Origin: JALYRV01 sp040902895
GTDB lineage: Bacteria; Acidobacteriota; Vicinamibacteria; Vicinamibacterales; SCN-69-37
Reading direction: 5' to 3'
Assembly (NCBI GenBank): GCA_040902895.1
Contig: JBBDWL010000062.1
Location: 1 to 64,000, forward strand
Length of the DNA stretch: 64,000 bases
Shown: one piece after another, positions 19,742-29,276 of the stretch
Numbering within the stretch: the stretch's first letter is position 1
How the letters are laid out: each line of letters begins with the position of its first letter
Program-made: the position numbers and the translations under genes
Notes under the pieces: generated by a model
What the model was told of the DNA's origin: nothing
Database searches by the model: none
What the model saw: only the letters and a program-made list of their open reading frames with translations

Positions 19742-20704
19742 CTAGTCGATCGGCTTGAGCTTCGCGACGATCTGTTCGCGGTGTTGTTCGAGAAACGGCG
19801 GCAGCACGAGTTTGTCGCCGAGCGTCGCCATGTCTTCGTCGATGCCGAAGCCCGGGCCGTCGGTCGCGATCTCGAAGAGCACCCCGTTCGGCTCGCGCAG
19901 ATACAGACTGCGGAACCAGAATCGATCGACCGGTCCGCTGTTGGGCACGTGCAGCGCGTTCAACCGGTCGGCCCATGCTTCGTAGTTCGCGTCGGGCGTG
20001 CGAAAGGCGACGTGGTGCACGCCTCCGGCCCCCTGCCGCGCCGGCGGCAGGTCGGGCTGCACGGCGATGTGCAGCTCGGCGTGCGGTCCTCCGGCGCCCA
20101 TCTCGAACACGTGCACGCGCGTCGACGGATTCCCGGGATGCGCGTAATCGCGCGCCGCGCGCATGTTGAGCGCGCGCGTTACGACGGCGTCAGTGGGATT
20201 GAGCATCGGAACACTTATCACGATCGGACCGAGCCCGCGGATCTGATGCTCGGCGGGCACGGGACTGTGCGCCCACACCGCGGGCGCGTCGCCCCGCCCT
20301 CCATCGTCGACCAGCGCCAGCCGCTGTCCTTCGGGATCCTCGAACGGCAGCGTGAGACGGCCGTCGATGTCCGCGATGTCATCGTGGTGGATGCCGAGCT
20401 CATCGAGCCGCGCTTTCCACCATGCCAGCGAGACGCTGCCATTCACGCGAAGGTTCGTGCGCACGATGCTGCGCGTGCCGCGGCGCTCGCGCGGCGCGGG
20501 CCAGTCAAAGAAGGTGAGGTCGGTGCCCGGGCTGCCCTTCGCATCGGCATAAAAGAGGTGATACGCGCTCACATCGTCCTGATTAACGGAGCGCTTGACG
20601 AGACGCATGCCGAGAGTTTGCGTATAGAAACGGCGATTTTCCCGAATCTCTGCCGAGATGGCCGTCAGGTGATGAATGCCGGTGAGCTGCATCGCCTGGC
20701 TCAT
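19742..20704 (-). CDS. VOC-fold ring-cleaving dioxygenase (MhqO-like)
   Basis: The 320-residue protein is a two-module glyoxalase/bleomycin-resistance-fold enzyme of the ring-cleaving dioxygenase type. The metal ligands are visible as His in GIHHLTAIS (module 1), His in GGVHHVAFRT (module 2) and Glu in EPNGVLFEIATDGPGF. Relatives such as MhqO/MhqA and PcpA act on hydroquinones and protect against quinone stress. The ATG at 20704 overlaps the stop of the nhaA gene by 4 bases, so it is the last gene of the mgtE-nhaA-dioxygenase operon. The substrate is inferred from family only. Confidence 0.88.
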   Translation of the reverse strand: MSQAMQLTGIHHLTAISAEIRENRRFYTQTLGMRLVKRSVNQDDVSAYHLFYADAKGSPGTDLTFFDWPAPRERRGTRSIVRTNLRVNGSVSLAWWKARLDELGIHHDDIADIDGRLTLPFEDPEGQRLALVDDGGRGDAPAVWAHSPVPAEHQIRGLGPIVISVPMLNPTDAVVTRALNMRAARDYAHPGNPSTRVHVFEMGAGGPHAELHIAVQPDLPPARQGAGGVHHVAFRTPDANYEAWADRLNALHVPNSGPVDRFWFRSLYLREPNGVLFEIATDGPGFGIDEDMATLGDKLVLPPFLEQHREQIVAKLKPID

Positions 20705-22566
20705 ACGTCGAGTGTCTCCCCGCCTGACAGGACGCGCGACTCCTGGGTGACGGGCGCCGCGGTCTGCCACAGGAGCCCAATCCCGATCATCGCTGAGATC
20801 ACCGATGCGCCGAACACAGCAATCTTTGCGGCGGCGAAATCGGCGGCGTCATGAAACGCCTCGCTGGCAATGAACAGCGACATCGTGAAGCCGATGCCCG
20901 CGAGTGCGCCCGCGCCGGCCAGCTGCCGCCACGTATACGCGGCCGGCTTCTCCGCGACCTTCAGACGGACAGCGAGCGCGCAGGCGCCGACAATGCCGAG
21001 CGGCTTGCCCGCAACGAGCCCAAGCGCGATGGCCATCATCAGTGGCCCGCGGCCGGTGAGCACATCCGCCGACAGCGCGACTCCCGCGTTTGCGAGAGCG
21101 AACAGCGGCAGCACGATGTAGCTCGATCGCAGCGAGACGGTGCGAAGCATGCGGTCCGCGGGCGACTCGAGCCGATCGTGGATGGCATCGAGCGCGCGCA
21201 TGGCCGGCTCTGACGGCCCGCCGCGAAGCACGTCACCCCGCCGCGCTTCGGCGATCAGGATGGCATCGGCCTGTGCCCTGAGCGTACGGAGATCCGCCGG
21301 CGGTCTCGTCGGAATGAACGCGGCAAGTACCACACCGGCAAGCGTCGCGTGAAGGCCCCCGGCGTGCACCGTCGCCCAGAGCGCAAGGCCAAGCAACAGG
21401 TACGGCGTGAGGCTGTAGACCCCTCCGCGATTGAGCAGCGCCAGCATGCCGGCGACCGCGGCAGCCGCAATGAGGAATCCGACGTGCAGCCCTCCTGAAT
21501 AGAAGAAGGCGACCACAAGGATCGCGCCGATGTCGTCGACGATGGCGGCGGCGGTGAGAAAGATCCGGAGCTCGATCGGTACGCGCGTGCCGAGCATGAT
21601 GATGAGGGCGACCGCGAAAGCGGTGTCGGTAGCCATCGGCACGCCCCATCCGCGCGTCCACGGGCCCGAGGGCGCCGCGAGCGAGTACAGCAGCACAGGC
21701 ACGGCCATCCCGCCTATCGCTGCCGCGATCGGCAGCGCCGCGGATCGCCGGCTCGAGAGATGCCCGACGCTGAATTCGCGCTTGATCTCGAGGCCCACGA
21801 CGAGGAAGAAGAGTGTGAGAAGGCCGTCGTTGATCCAGTGCAGCAGCGACATGCTGAATGCCGCGCCGCCGAATGCCAGGGCCGCCTGCTGCTGCCAGAA
21901 GGCCGTGAACGCCGCGCCGGCCGGCGAATTCGTGAGACCAATCGCGAGCAGCGTGGCCACCACCAGCAGCAATCCGGCTGATGGCGCCCAGCGCGCGAAA
22001 TCGAGTGCCGCGGACCGCACGCGGTGGCCGAGCGATCCGATCAAGGCGTCGGTGAAGCCAGTCTCCTCCCAGAGTCCTTCGTAGCGCCGGTCGTTGATGA
22101 AGAACGTTGGTGTGATGAAGACGCCGCTGGCTCGAGCGCCCGCGATGTCGGCGTCGACCCGCGCGTTCGCCCGCGCGCGCACCTCGGGATCCGCGGGCGC
22201 GCCGGCGTTGAGCGCCATGTCGGCGGCGACCGCGCGCAGATCGTCTTCGTTGAGCGCCTCGGAGCGCGTCATCAACGCGACGTGCGCTTCCCAGAACTGG
22301 TCCTCGTCGACCGCCGATTCGGCCAGCACCGCCGATTGCCGCGCGAGGTCGCCGGCTATCGGGCGATGGCGGAACACATACCGCAAGCGATCGCCGAACT
22401 GCGCGCGCACTTCGGCAATGCGCTCGTTCGCGGCGCGGCAGTGCGGGCACGCATAGCTGCCGTACTCGACGAGCGTGATCTCCGCATCCGCGGGACCCAG
22501 AATGTGATCAGAAGCCGGATCGACGGGACGCTCGAGCCGGTCGCGTGATGAATAGTCGGGGCACAT
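20701..22566 (-). CDS. nhaA: DsbA-like thioredoxin domain fused to NhaA Na+/H+ antiporter
   Basis: The 621-residue fusion starts with a DsbA/Thioredoxin_4 domain (about residues 18-180). Its redox motif is C40-P-H-C43, and its cis-Pro region is FITPTFFINDRRYEG. An NhaA antiporter with about 12 membrane helices follows (from about residue 195). The NhaA signatures are intact: LHWINDGLLTLFFLVVGLEIKREF with the ion-site ATDTAFAVAL, and the paired aspartates in AAAIVDDIGAI. No signal peptide precedes the thioredoxin part, so its side of the membrane is unclear. Thioredoxin-NhaA fusions are known in other phyla. The ATG shares 1 base with the mgtE stop. Confidence 0.93.
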   Translation of the reverse strand: MCPDYSSRDRLERPVDPASDHILGPADAEITLVEYGSYACPHCRAANERIAEVRAQFGDRLRYVFRHRPIAGDLARQSAVLAESAVDEDQFWEAHVALMTRSEALNEDDLRAVAADMALNAGAPADPEVRARANARVDADIAGARASGVFITPTFFINDRRYEGLWEETGFTDALIGSLGHRVRSAALDFARWAPSAGLLLVVATLLAIGLTNSPAGAAFTAFWQQQAALAFGGAAFSMSLLHWINDGLLTLFFLVVGLEIKREFSVGHLSSRRSAALPIAAAIGGMAVPVLLYSLAAPSGPWTRGWGVPMATDTAFAVALIIMLGTRVPIELRIFLTAAAIVDDIGAILVVAFFYSGGLHVGFLIAAAAVAGMLALLNRGGVYSLTPYLLLGLALWATVHAGGLHATLAGVVLAAFIPTRPPADLRTLRAQADAILIAEARRGDVLRGGPSEPAMRALDAIHDRLESPADRMLRTVSLRSSYIVLPLFALANAGVALSADVLTGRGPLMMAIALGLVAGKPLGIVGACALAVRLKVAEKPAAYTWRQLAGAGALAGIGFTMSLFIASEAFHDAADFAAAKIAVFGASVISAMIGIGLLWQTAAPVTQESRVLSGGETLDV

Positions 22567-23930
22567 CAGCCCAGATAACGCAGGAAGCCGGTGGCGAGAC
22601 CGAGGAACGCGAGGAAGCCGAAGACGTCTGTGAGCGTCGTGATGAACACCGACGAGGCCAGCGCAGGGTCTACCTTCAGGGCGCGCAGGCCGAGCGGAAT
22701 GAGCGTGCCGGCGATGGCCGCCACGAACATGTTGATGATCATCGCAAGACCCAGGATCACTCCGAGCATGATGTTGCCTTGCCAGACCCAGGCCACGAGG
22801 CCCGCCACCACGCCAAGGGCGATGCCGTTGCCGAGGCCGACGAGACCTTCCTTGATCAGCGTCTTGCGCGCATTGGTGAAGCTCAGCTCCCCGAGCGCGA
22901 TACCGCGCACGATCACCGTCAGCGTCTGTGTGGCGGCGTTGCCGCCCATGCCGGCGACGATCGGCATGAGCACCGCGAGCGCCGTCACGCGCTCGATGGT
23001 GCCCTCGAAGCGGCTCACCACGACCGCCGCGGCGAACGCCGTGAACAGGTTGACGCCGAGCCACGGCAGGCGCCGGCGCAGCGATTCCTGCGGCGGCGTG
23101 AGCACGCCGTCTTCGATCGACACGCCGGCCAGGCGGAAGACGTCTTCCGTGGCCTCGTCCTTGATGACGTCGATGACGTCGTCGACCGTAATAACGCCGA
23201 CAAGTTTGTTTTCGGCGTCGACGACGGGCACGGCGAGCAGGTTGTACGACGCGACCTGCCGCGCGACTTCTTCCTGGTCGACATCGTCGCGCACGGCGAT
23301 CATGTCGGTCGTCATGATTCGCTTGAGCGGCGTGTCTGGCGGCACCAGCAGGAGGCGGCGCAGTGACACGACGCCGACGAGATGGCGGCGGTCGTCGACC
23401 GCGTAGAGATAAAAGACCATCTCCACTTCGCGCGACTGCTGCAGCGTGGTGATCGCTTCCCCGGCCGTGAGGTCTTCGTCGAGCGCGAAGACGTTCGGGT
23501 TCATGATGCGGCCGGCGGTCTGCTCGGGATATTCGAGCAGCTCGCCGACGCCGCCGCCCGGCTTCGGCTTGATCAGTTCGATGACGGCGTGCGACAGCTC
23601 CTCGGGCAGGTTGTCGATGATCGCGGCCGCATCGTCGGACGGCAGCTCCTGAACGAGGCGGGCGATTTCCTCGGCCGGACGGTCGGCGAGGAGCTCGGCG
23701 GAGATCTCGGGCCCGAGCTCGGCGATCGTCTCGGCGGCGAGGCGCGAGTTGCGTTCGAGGAGGAGCGCGAACGTGGCATGCCGCTCGCGGTCCTGCAGCT
23801 CATTGAAGACCTGCGCGAGGTCGGCCGGATACTGCTTCTGCAGCAGGTTGACCAGGTTGCCCGTGGCCCCCATGCGCTGCAGCCGCCGGACCGAGTCGAG
23901 CACGATATCGAGTCTGCGTGTCGGAGGCAT
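22566..23930 (-). CDS. mgtE: Magnesium transporter MgtE
   Basis: The 454-residue protein has the MgtE N-domain of short helical repeats (about residues 30-135), a CBS pair (MNPNVFALDEDLTAGEAI and TDMIAVRDDVDQEEVARQV, ending VGVITVDDVIDVI), a plug helix and five C-terminal membrane helices. The ion pathway contains MPIVAGMGGNAATQTL. CBS domains sense cytoplasmic Mg2+ and gate the channel. A GGAG Shine-Dalgarno lies about 7 bases before the ATG. It is the first gene of its operon, with the ADOP cluster ending 79 bases upstream on the same strand. Confidence 0.96.
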   Translation of the reverse strand: MPPTRRLDIVLDSVRRLQRMGATGNLVNLLQKQYPADLAQVFNELQDRERHATFALLLERNSRLAAETIAELGPEISAELLADRPAEEIARLVQELPSDDAAAIIDNLPEELSHAVIELIKPKPGGGVGELLEYPEQTAGRIMNPNVFALDEDLTAGEAITTLQQSREVEMVFYLYAVDDRRHLVGVVSLRRLLLVPPDTPLKRIMTTDMIAVRDDVDQEEVARQVASYNLLAVPVVDAENKLVGVITVDDVIDVIKDEATEDVFRLAGVSIEDGVLTPPQESLRRRLPWLGVNLFTAFAAAVVVSRFEGTIERVTALAVLMPIVAGMGGNAATQTLTVIVRGIALGELSFTNARKTLIKEGLVGLGNGIALGVVAGLVAWVWQGNIMLGVILGLAMIINMFVAAIAGTLIPLGLRALKVDPALASSVFITTLTDVFGFLAFLGLATGFLRYLG

Positions 23931-24009
23931 CGCGTAACTCCGCAGAGTAGCACGGACTTACGCGGGTTCGGAAGGTTCGACAGGTCCGATGTATTCGATC
24001 GGGCCGGGG

Positions 24010-26406
24010 CTATTCCGCGCGCAGCGCGATCATGGGATCGATGCGCGTCGCGCGGCGGGCCGGAAGCCAGCTTGCCAGACCGACAATGGCGAGCAACGCG
24101 ACGGCGCTCGAGGCAAACACGCGCCAGTCGTGCGGCTCGATGCCGACGAGAAGGCTCCGGATGGTCTCAGTCCACCAGACCGAGATCGCAAGGCCCAGTG
24201 CCATGCCGAGGATGGCCGGCATCAATGTCTGCATGACGACCAGCCGAGCGATCGCGCCACGATCGGCTCCGAGTGCGATCCTGATTCCGACTTCCCTCGT
24301 GCGCCTGACTGCGTTATGACTGACCACGCCGTAGAGGCCGATGAGCGTAAGGAGCCCTGCGACCGCCGCAAGAGAGCCGAGCAGCGTCGCGAGGAATCTC
24401 GGCTGACCGAGCTGACGGTCCACGAGATTGAGCTCCGAGATGGAAAGGCGGCCCTGGGGCTCGAGCTCCCGAGCGAACCGGCGCAACTCCGCGCGCATTG
24501 CGGGCGTAATGCGGCCGCGCCACATCGTCGTGAGAGGCGCTCGCCATGTTTTCCGTAGTGGCACGAATGCCGTGCTTTGCTGGAATCGCGTACCGGCCAG
24601 ACTGGTCTTTAATGGCTCCACCACGCCGATCACTCTGCGTTCGATCCCTTCCGAATCCCTCGCGAGTTGGCCGATCGGATTCTGACCGGGCCACAGCAGC
24701 ATCGCCGTGCGCGCGTCGACGACGACGAGCGGCTGCGCTGACATCCCTTCTTCCGCGCTGAACCATCGGCCGGCCGCCAATCGCAGTCTGAAGACGTCGC
24801 GGAACTCGGTGGACACCGGAAATGCGCTTGTCACCATCCGCCGTTCTTTGGGCCAATCTACGCGGCCGAGCCCTATGACGAGGTGCATGCCAGGAATGCC
24901 TGATCCAAGGGCAACCGGACGGCCCACGAATTCCGCGATGCGGCGCCGTAATTCAGTGCTCGCGCGCTCCGCCCGCGCCTGATCGCCGACCGCAGTCCGC
25001 GGCAGCGTCAGATACGCGGTCGAGACGCCTTCGGGGTCATATCCGAGATCGGCATTGGCAAGCCGTGAAAAATTCGCGGCGACGAGCAGGGCCGCTACCA
25101 GCACCGCAATCGCAGTCGCCGTTTGGGCAAATACAAGGCTGCTCATGCCCCACCGGCTCGTCGAGCGCGATGACTGGTGCTGCAGGCCGCCTCTCACGTC
25201 TGCACGCACAGCCTTGAGCGCCGGGACGCCACCAAACAACATCAGGCCAACGAGTGTGAGCCCACACGCGAGGAGAAACACGCGCGCATCAAGGCCCACA
25301 TCGATCGCGCGATAGACATGCGCGCCTCGCGGCAGAAGGCCGAGGATCGCGTCGAGGGTGATGCGGCCGGCGAGCAACGCGCCGGCCAGGCCGAGAAAGG
25401 CCAGTGCCGCGGATTCCACGAACAACAGGCGTCCCGTTCGCCAGCGCGATCCGCCAAGGGCCTGTCGCGTGGCGATCTCGCCGCGCCGCGCCGCAATCCG
25501 GGCCAGGATGAGATGCGTGATGTTCGCGAACGCGAGAAGCATCACCAGGAACGTCAGCGCGAGGAGTGTCAGCAGCGGCTTCCGCACGCGCGTGAACAGC
25601 GCGTCCTTCAGCGGCGTGATCACCGGAGAGCGCCGGACACTCATCGCGGGATTGTCGCGGCGCACTTCGTCGAATGCGCGCTGAATTTCGATCGCCGCTT
25701 GTTCGCGGCTGACGCCTCTCTTCAGCAGGGCAAACGGCGATGCCATGACGTTCGGCCGCGCGGCATCCGCGAGGTCGTCCCGGCCGGGAATCAGCACTCC
25801 GGGTGCGCGATTGACGAAATCAGGGAATACGAAGTCGCGCGGCAGCACCCCAATGACGTCGAACGTCGCGCCGCCAGGGCCGTGGAGCTTCAGTGACTTA
25901 CCGAGCGCGGCGGCACTGCCGCCAAACGCCCGTTGCCACAATCCGTGCGTAATCAGCGCGACTCTAGCTCCGGCCGGAACGTGCTCGTGCGGCTCGAACC
26001 CGCGTCCGATGGCGGGTTGCACGCCGAACAGATCGAGAAACGTCGGCGGCACGGCGTAGACCAGCACGTCCGTCTCCGGTGGGTCGTCTTCGTGGAGTGT
26101 GCCGGTGTGTTCCGGACCCGAGAACTGGGCAACGGCCTCAAACGACGCTGTTCCCTGAGTCAGCCAGAGGTAGTCCGCGTAGTACATCATCGTCCGTCCG
26201 ACATCGGAAGAGGCACCGAGCCGAACGATGCGATCGGCGTTGGGATAAGGAAGCGGTTTGAACAGAAGAGGATCCGCGAGCGTAAAGACCGCGGTGACGC
26301 CGCCGATGGCGAGCGCCAGCGTGAGCACAACGGCGGCGCCGTAGCCGGGATGCGCACGCAGATGCCGGAGGGCGTGCCGGAAGTCCTGACCGATGCCTTG
26401 CGTCAC
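24010..26406 (-). CDS. ADOP-family permease 5 of the PadR cluster
   Basis: The 798-residue protein has the two MacB-core plus FtsX halves. It starts FRHALRHLRAHPGYGAAVVLTLALAIGG and ends RRATRIDPMIALRAE. The start is a GTG (26406) with a strong AGGAGG five bases upstream. It lacks the REYG-type N-terminal prefix of the first three cluster members and resembles its direct neighbour at 26462, probably a tandem duplicate. It lies 55 bases after that gene and is the last in the cluster. No ATPase gene is adjacent. Confidence 0.9.
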   Translation of the reverse strand: MTQGIGQDFRHALRHLRAHPGYGAAVVLTLALAIGGVTAVFTLADPLLFKPLPYPNADRIVRLGASSDVGRTMMYYADYLWLTQGTASFEAVAQFSGPEHTGTLHEDDPPETDVLVYAVPPTFLDLFGVQPAIGRGFEPHEHVPAGARVALITHGLWQRAFGGSAAALGKSLKLHGPGGATFDVIGVLPRDFVFPDFVNRAPGVLIPGRDDLADAARPNVMASPFALLKRGVSREQAAIEIQRAFDEVRRDNPAMSVRRSPVITPLKDALFTRVRKPLLTLLALTFLVMLLAFANITHLILARIAARRGEIATRQALGGSRWRTGRLLFVESAALAFLGLAGALLAGRITLDAILGLLPRGAHVYRAIDVGLDARVFLLACGLTLVGLMLFGGVPALKAVRADVRGGLQHQSSRSTSRWGMSSLVFAQTATAIAVLVAALLVAANFSRLANADLGYDPEGVSTAYLTLPRTAVGDQARAERASTELRRRIAEFVGRPVALGSGIPGMHLVIGLGRVDWPKERRMVTSAFPVSTEFRDVFRLRLAAGRWFSAEEGMSAQPLVVVDARTAMLLWPGQNPIGQLARDSEGIERRVIGVVEPLKTSLAGTRFQQSTAFVPLRKTWRAPLTTMWRGRITPAMRAELRRFARELEPQGRLSISELNLVDRQLGQPRFLATLLGSLAAVAGLLTLIGLYGVVSHNAVRRTREVGIRIALGADRGAIARLVVMQTLMPAILGMALGLAISVWWTETIRSLLVGIEPHDWRVFASSAVALLAIVGLASWLPARRATRIDPMIALRAE

Positions 26407-26461
26407 TGGCCTCCTGTGGAGGGTGATGATAGCAGGTAGCGCAGCCCTTAGGCCTGCGTGG

Positions 26462-28861
26462 TCACTCGGTCTTCAAGGCGATCATGGGATCGATGCGCGT
26501 GGCGCGGCGGATCGGGAGCAGACACGCGAGGGCGACCAGCGCCAGGACCAGCAGGCCGGCGGCCGCAAAAACGCGCCAGTCGTGTGGCGAGAAGCCGTAA
26601 AGCATCGCGCGCAGCGTTTCGGTCCACCACAAGCTGAGGGCCAGGCCGAGCGCGACCCCCATGGCGGCTGGACGCAGCGTCTGCCCGACGATCAGTCGCG
26701 CGATGCGCAGCGCCTCGGCCCCGAGGGCGATGCGAATACCCATCTCGCGCGTGCGCTGCGCGACGCCATGACTGACCACGCCGTACAGGCCAACGATGGT
26801 GAGCACGACCGCCAGCGCGCCGAGCGCGCCGAGAAGGACGGCGAGGAATCTGGGACCCTCCAATTGAGATTCGAGCACACGCAGAGGCGCCACCAGCGCC
26901 GTCGCCTGTGGATCAACGGCTCGCATCTCGGACCTGATGCTACGTTCGACCGATGCCGACGCCGGGCCACGCCAGAGCAGTGTGTAGGGCCGCTCGTGCA
27001 CTGCGGGGATCGGAAAGAAAGCAGCGGCGCGCTGGAAGCGCTCGGCGAACACCCGCGTCTGTAGCGTGCGCACGACGCCTATGACGGTACGCACGGTGCC
27101 GCGAGAATCGCGCATTGCCTTCCCGATCGGATTCTGCCCCGGCCACGAGAGGGCGGCCGCACGGTCATCGATCACGATGACGGGGACGCCGGAGAGCCCT
27201 TCATCCCTGGTTATGAGACGGCCGCGCACGAGCTGAATCTCGAAGATCTCGAAGAACTCCGCGGTGACCGGATAGCCGATCGCGCGCCAGGCGCGGGGCT
27301 CGGCGTCAGCGCGTCCGACCGCGGTTGGAAGGGAGTGCCCCGGAATGCCGCCCGCGAGGGCAACCGCCTGTCCGGTCAAGGTCTCGACGCGTCGCTTCAT
27401 CTCGAGGCTCGTGTGACGCTTGCGCGCGTGATCCTCGCTGATGTTCACCGGAGACGCGATTGTCAGCGACTGTACTCCTACCGGATTGAAACCGAAATCC
27501 TGCCTCGCGAGTCTGACGAAGCTCGCCGCGAGAAGCAGGGCCGTCAGCAGGACCGCCACCGCGGTAGCGGTCTGGGCAAGCACCAACCCGCTGCGCAGGC
27601 GCCCGCCCGCGCCGTGCGCGCGGGCCAATCGCATGCTGCGGTGCAGATCGCCGCGCACAGTGCCGGCCGCAGGCAACATGCCGAAGCCGGCGAGCCCGGC
27701 GACCATGATCGCGCCGATGACGGCGACCACTCGCGCATCGACATCGCCGGCGCCAATCGCCTCAAACTGGGAGGATGCGGGCAGCATCCGAACGACGAGG
27801 TCCTTGAGGATTTCTCCTGCGAGCAAGGCTCCCGCGGTGCCGGCCGCGGCAAGCACCGCCGCCTCGAGCACCAGCAGACGCACCAGCCGCGCGCGTGAAG
27901 CGCCAAGCGCGGCGCGTGTCGCCAGTTCTGGCGCACGACCGCCGAAATGCGCCATGAAGAGATGCGCGAGGTTCGCGCCTGCGAGCAGCATGACGAACGC
28001 TGAAACCGAGAGGAGCATGAACATCGGCGTTCGCGCCCCGGGGTAAAGGGTCGCCGCAAGCGGCTCGAGAACTGGCTTTCGCGCGACGCGACCGAACTCC
28101 GGACCGGAGCGCTCGACGATCGCCATGGCGCGCCCGAGGGTGGTCAGCGCCTCGTCGCGCGTCGCCCCGGGCCGCAGCCGTGCGAACGGCGCCGAGCGCC
28201 AATTCGGATTTGGGACCATGCGCGCACTGATGGATGCCTTGGTCAGGCCGGCGAACACGTCGTCGGCCGAATCGGCGGCGCGCGGTTCGGGCAGCATGAC
28301 GAAATTCACCGGCATCACGCCGATGACTTCCAACGTGACCGGCCTCGACCCTCGCAGCACGAGCGGCTGGCCGACGATGTCCGGCCGCCCGCCGAAGTGA
28401 CGCTGCCACAGAGCGTGCGTGACGATCGCCACGCCATTGTCCGGATCGCTCGGGATGAAGCGCCGTCCGATTGCGGGCTCGACACGAAAGACGTCGAAGA
28501 ACTCCGGCGAAACACCCGTGAGGAACGCGGTGACGGGCGTATCCTGGGTGCCATTGAGGATACCGAGCAGGCTCAGCGACGCCGTCGTAACCGCCTCAAA
28601 CGCTCCGCGATCCTCCAGCAGCCGCGCGTAGTCCGCGGTAAACAGGTCGCCCGGTCCGTGCTCGGTCGCGGCGCGAAGCCTGACGATCCGGTCGGCCTCC
28701 GGATACGGCAGGGGCCGAAAGAGCACAGGGTCGGCGATCGCGAACACGGCGGTCAGACCGCCCATTGCAAGCGACAGCGTGAGAATGACCGCGGCCGCGA
28801 ATCCCGGCTCGCGGCGAATCTGGCGCACCGCCTGACGAAGATCCTGGCCAAACCAGCCCAT
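26462..28861 (-). CDS. ADOP-family permease 4 of the PadR cluster
   Basis: The 799-residue duplicated permease starts GWFGQDLRQAVRQIRREPGF and ends RRATRIDPMIALKTE. Two in-frame ATGs exist. The one at 28861 is chosen because GGAGG lies five bases before it, and the other (28873) overlaps that ribosome site. It has no N-terminal prefix domain. It lies 64 bases after padR. Within the gap a GCGCGGC-TATC-GCCGCGC hairpin (28876-28893) might lower read-through from padR. Function is inferred only at family level. Confidence 0.9.
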   Translation of the reverse strand: MGWFGQDLRQAVRQIRREPGFAAAVILTLSLAMGGLTAVFAIADPVLFRPLPYPEADRIVRLRAATEHGPGDLFTADYARLLEDRGAFEAVTTASLSLLGILNGTQDTPVTAFLTGVSPEFFDVFRVEPAIGRRFIPSDPDNGVAIVTHALWQRHFGGRPDIVGQPLVLRGSRPVTLEVIGVMPVNFVMLPEPRAADSADDVFAGLTKASISARMVPNPNWRSAPFARLRPGATRDEALTTLGRAMAIVERSGPEFGRVARKPVLEPLAATLYPGARTPMFMLLSVSAFVMLLAGANLAHLFMAHFGGRAPELATRAALGASRARLVRLLVLEAAVLAAAGTAGALLAGEILKDLVVRMLPASSQFEAIGAGDVDARVVAVIGAIMVAGLAGFGMLPAAGTVRGDLHRSMRLARAHGAGGRLRSGLVLAQTATAVAVLLTALLLAASFVRLARQDFGFNPVGVQSLTIASPVNISEDHARKRHTSLEMKRRVETLTGQAVALAGGIPGHSLPTAVGRADAEPRAWRAIGYPVTAEFFEIFEIQLVRGRLITRDEGLSGVPVIVIDDRAAALSWPGQNPIGKAMRDSRGTVRTVIGVVRTLQTRVFAERFQRAAAFFPIPAVHERPYTLLWRGPASASVERSIRSEMRAVDPQATALVAPLRVLESQLEGPRFLAVLLGALGALAVVLTIVGLYGVVSHGVAQRTREMGIRIALGAEALRIARLIVGQTLRPAAMGVALGLALSLWWTETLRAMLYGFSPHDWRVFAAAGLLVLALVALACLLPIRRATRIDPMIALKTE

Positions 28862-28925
28862 GCCGGCCTCCATCCGCGCGGCTATCGCCGCGCATCAGGC
28901 AAGCATAACTGGATCGCGCCGCGGA

Positions 28926-29276
28926 TCACGCACGCGCGGGCGCGCGCTTCGCAAGCCGCACCAGCAGCGATAGGCGCGCCGTTTCGGCGGCGCGCACCTC
29001 CCTGCCAAACCGCGTCGCGCGGTAATAGCGGCGCCGCGCGTCTTCGGAGTCGGCGCCGGCGGGCGCGTCGCATTCCTCGAGCAGCTGCAGCGCCAGCATT
29101 TTTTTAATCGTGCTGTAGAGCGTACCGGGCAGCAGCCGCACCTGGCCGCCGGACCGTTCATCGATCGCCTGCATGACGGCATAGCCGTGCAGCGCGTCGT
29201 CGCCCAACGCGATGAGGATGTGGAACATCGGCGCGCTGAGCGGCAGCAAAGAATCTATCGGGGGCAGCTTCTTCAT
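28926..29276 (-). CDS. PadR-family transcriptional regulator
   Basis: The 116-residue protein has the PadR winged helix: FHILIALGDDALHGYAVMQAI, then GQVRLLPGTLYSTIKKMLALQLLEE and RRRYYRATRFGREV. A short C-terminal helix follows. PadR proteins bind palindromes as dimers and usually repress neighbouring transport genes. The ATG shares its A with the TAA of the ADOP gene upstream, so it is co-transcribed with the permeases it probably controls. The likely operator is the 25-bp palindrome at 37048-37072, at the head of the operon. Confidence 0.93.
   Translation of the reverse strand: MKKLPPIDSLLPLSAPMFHILIALGDDALHGYAVMQAIDERSGGQVRLLPGTLYSTIKKMLALQLLEECDAPAGADSEDARRRYYRATRFGREVRAAETARLSLLVRLAKRAPARA

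Noticed and set aside
20701..22566. DsbA-NhaA fusion as a new protein architecture
   Set aside because: Thioredoxin-like domains joined to NhaA are already known in other bacteria; only the operon context is of interest.
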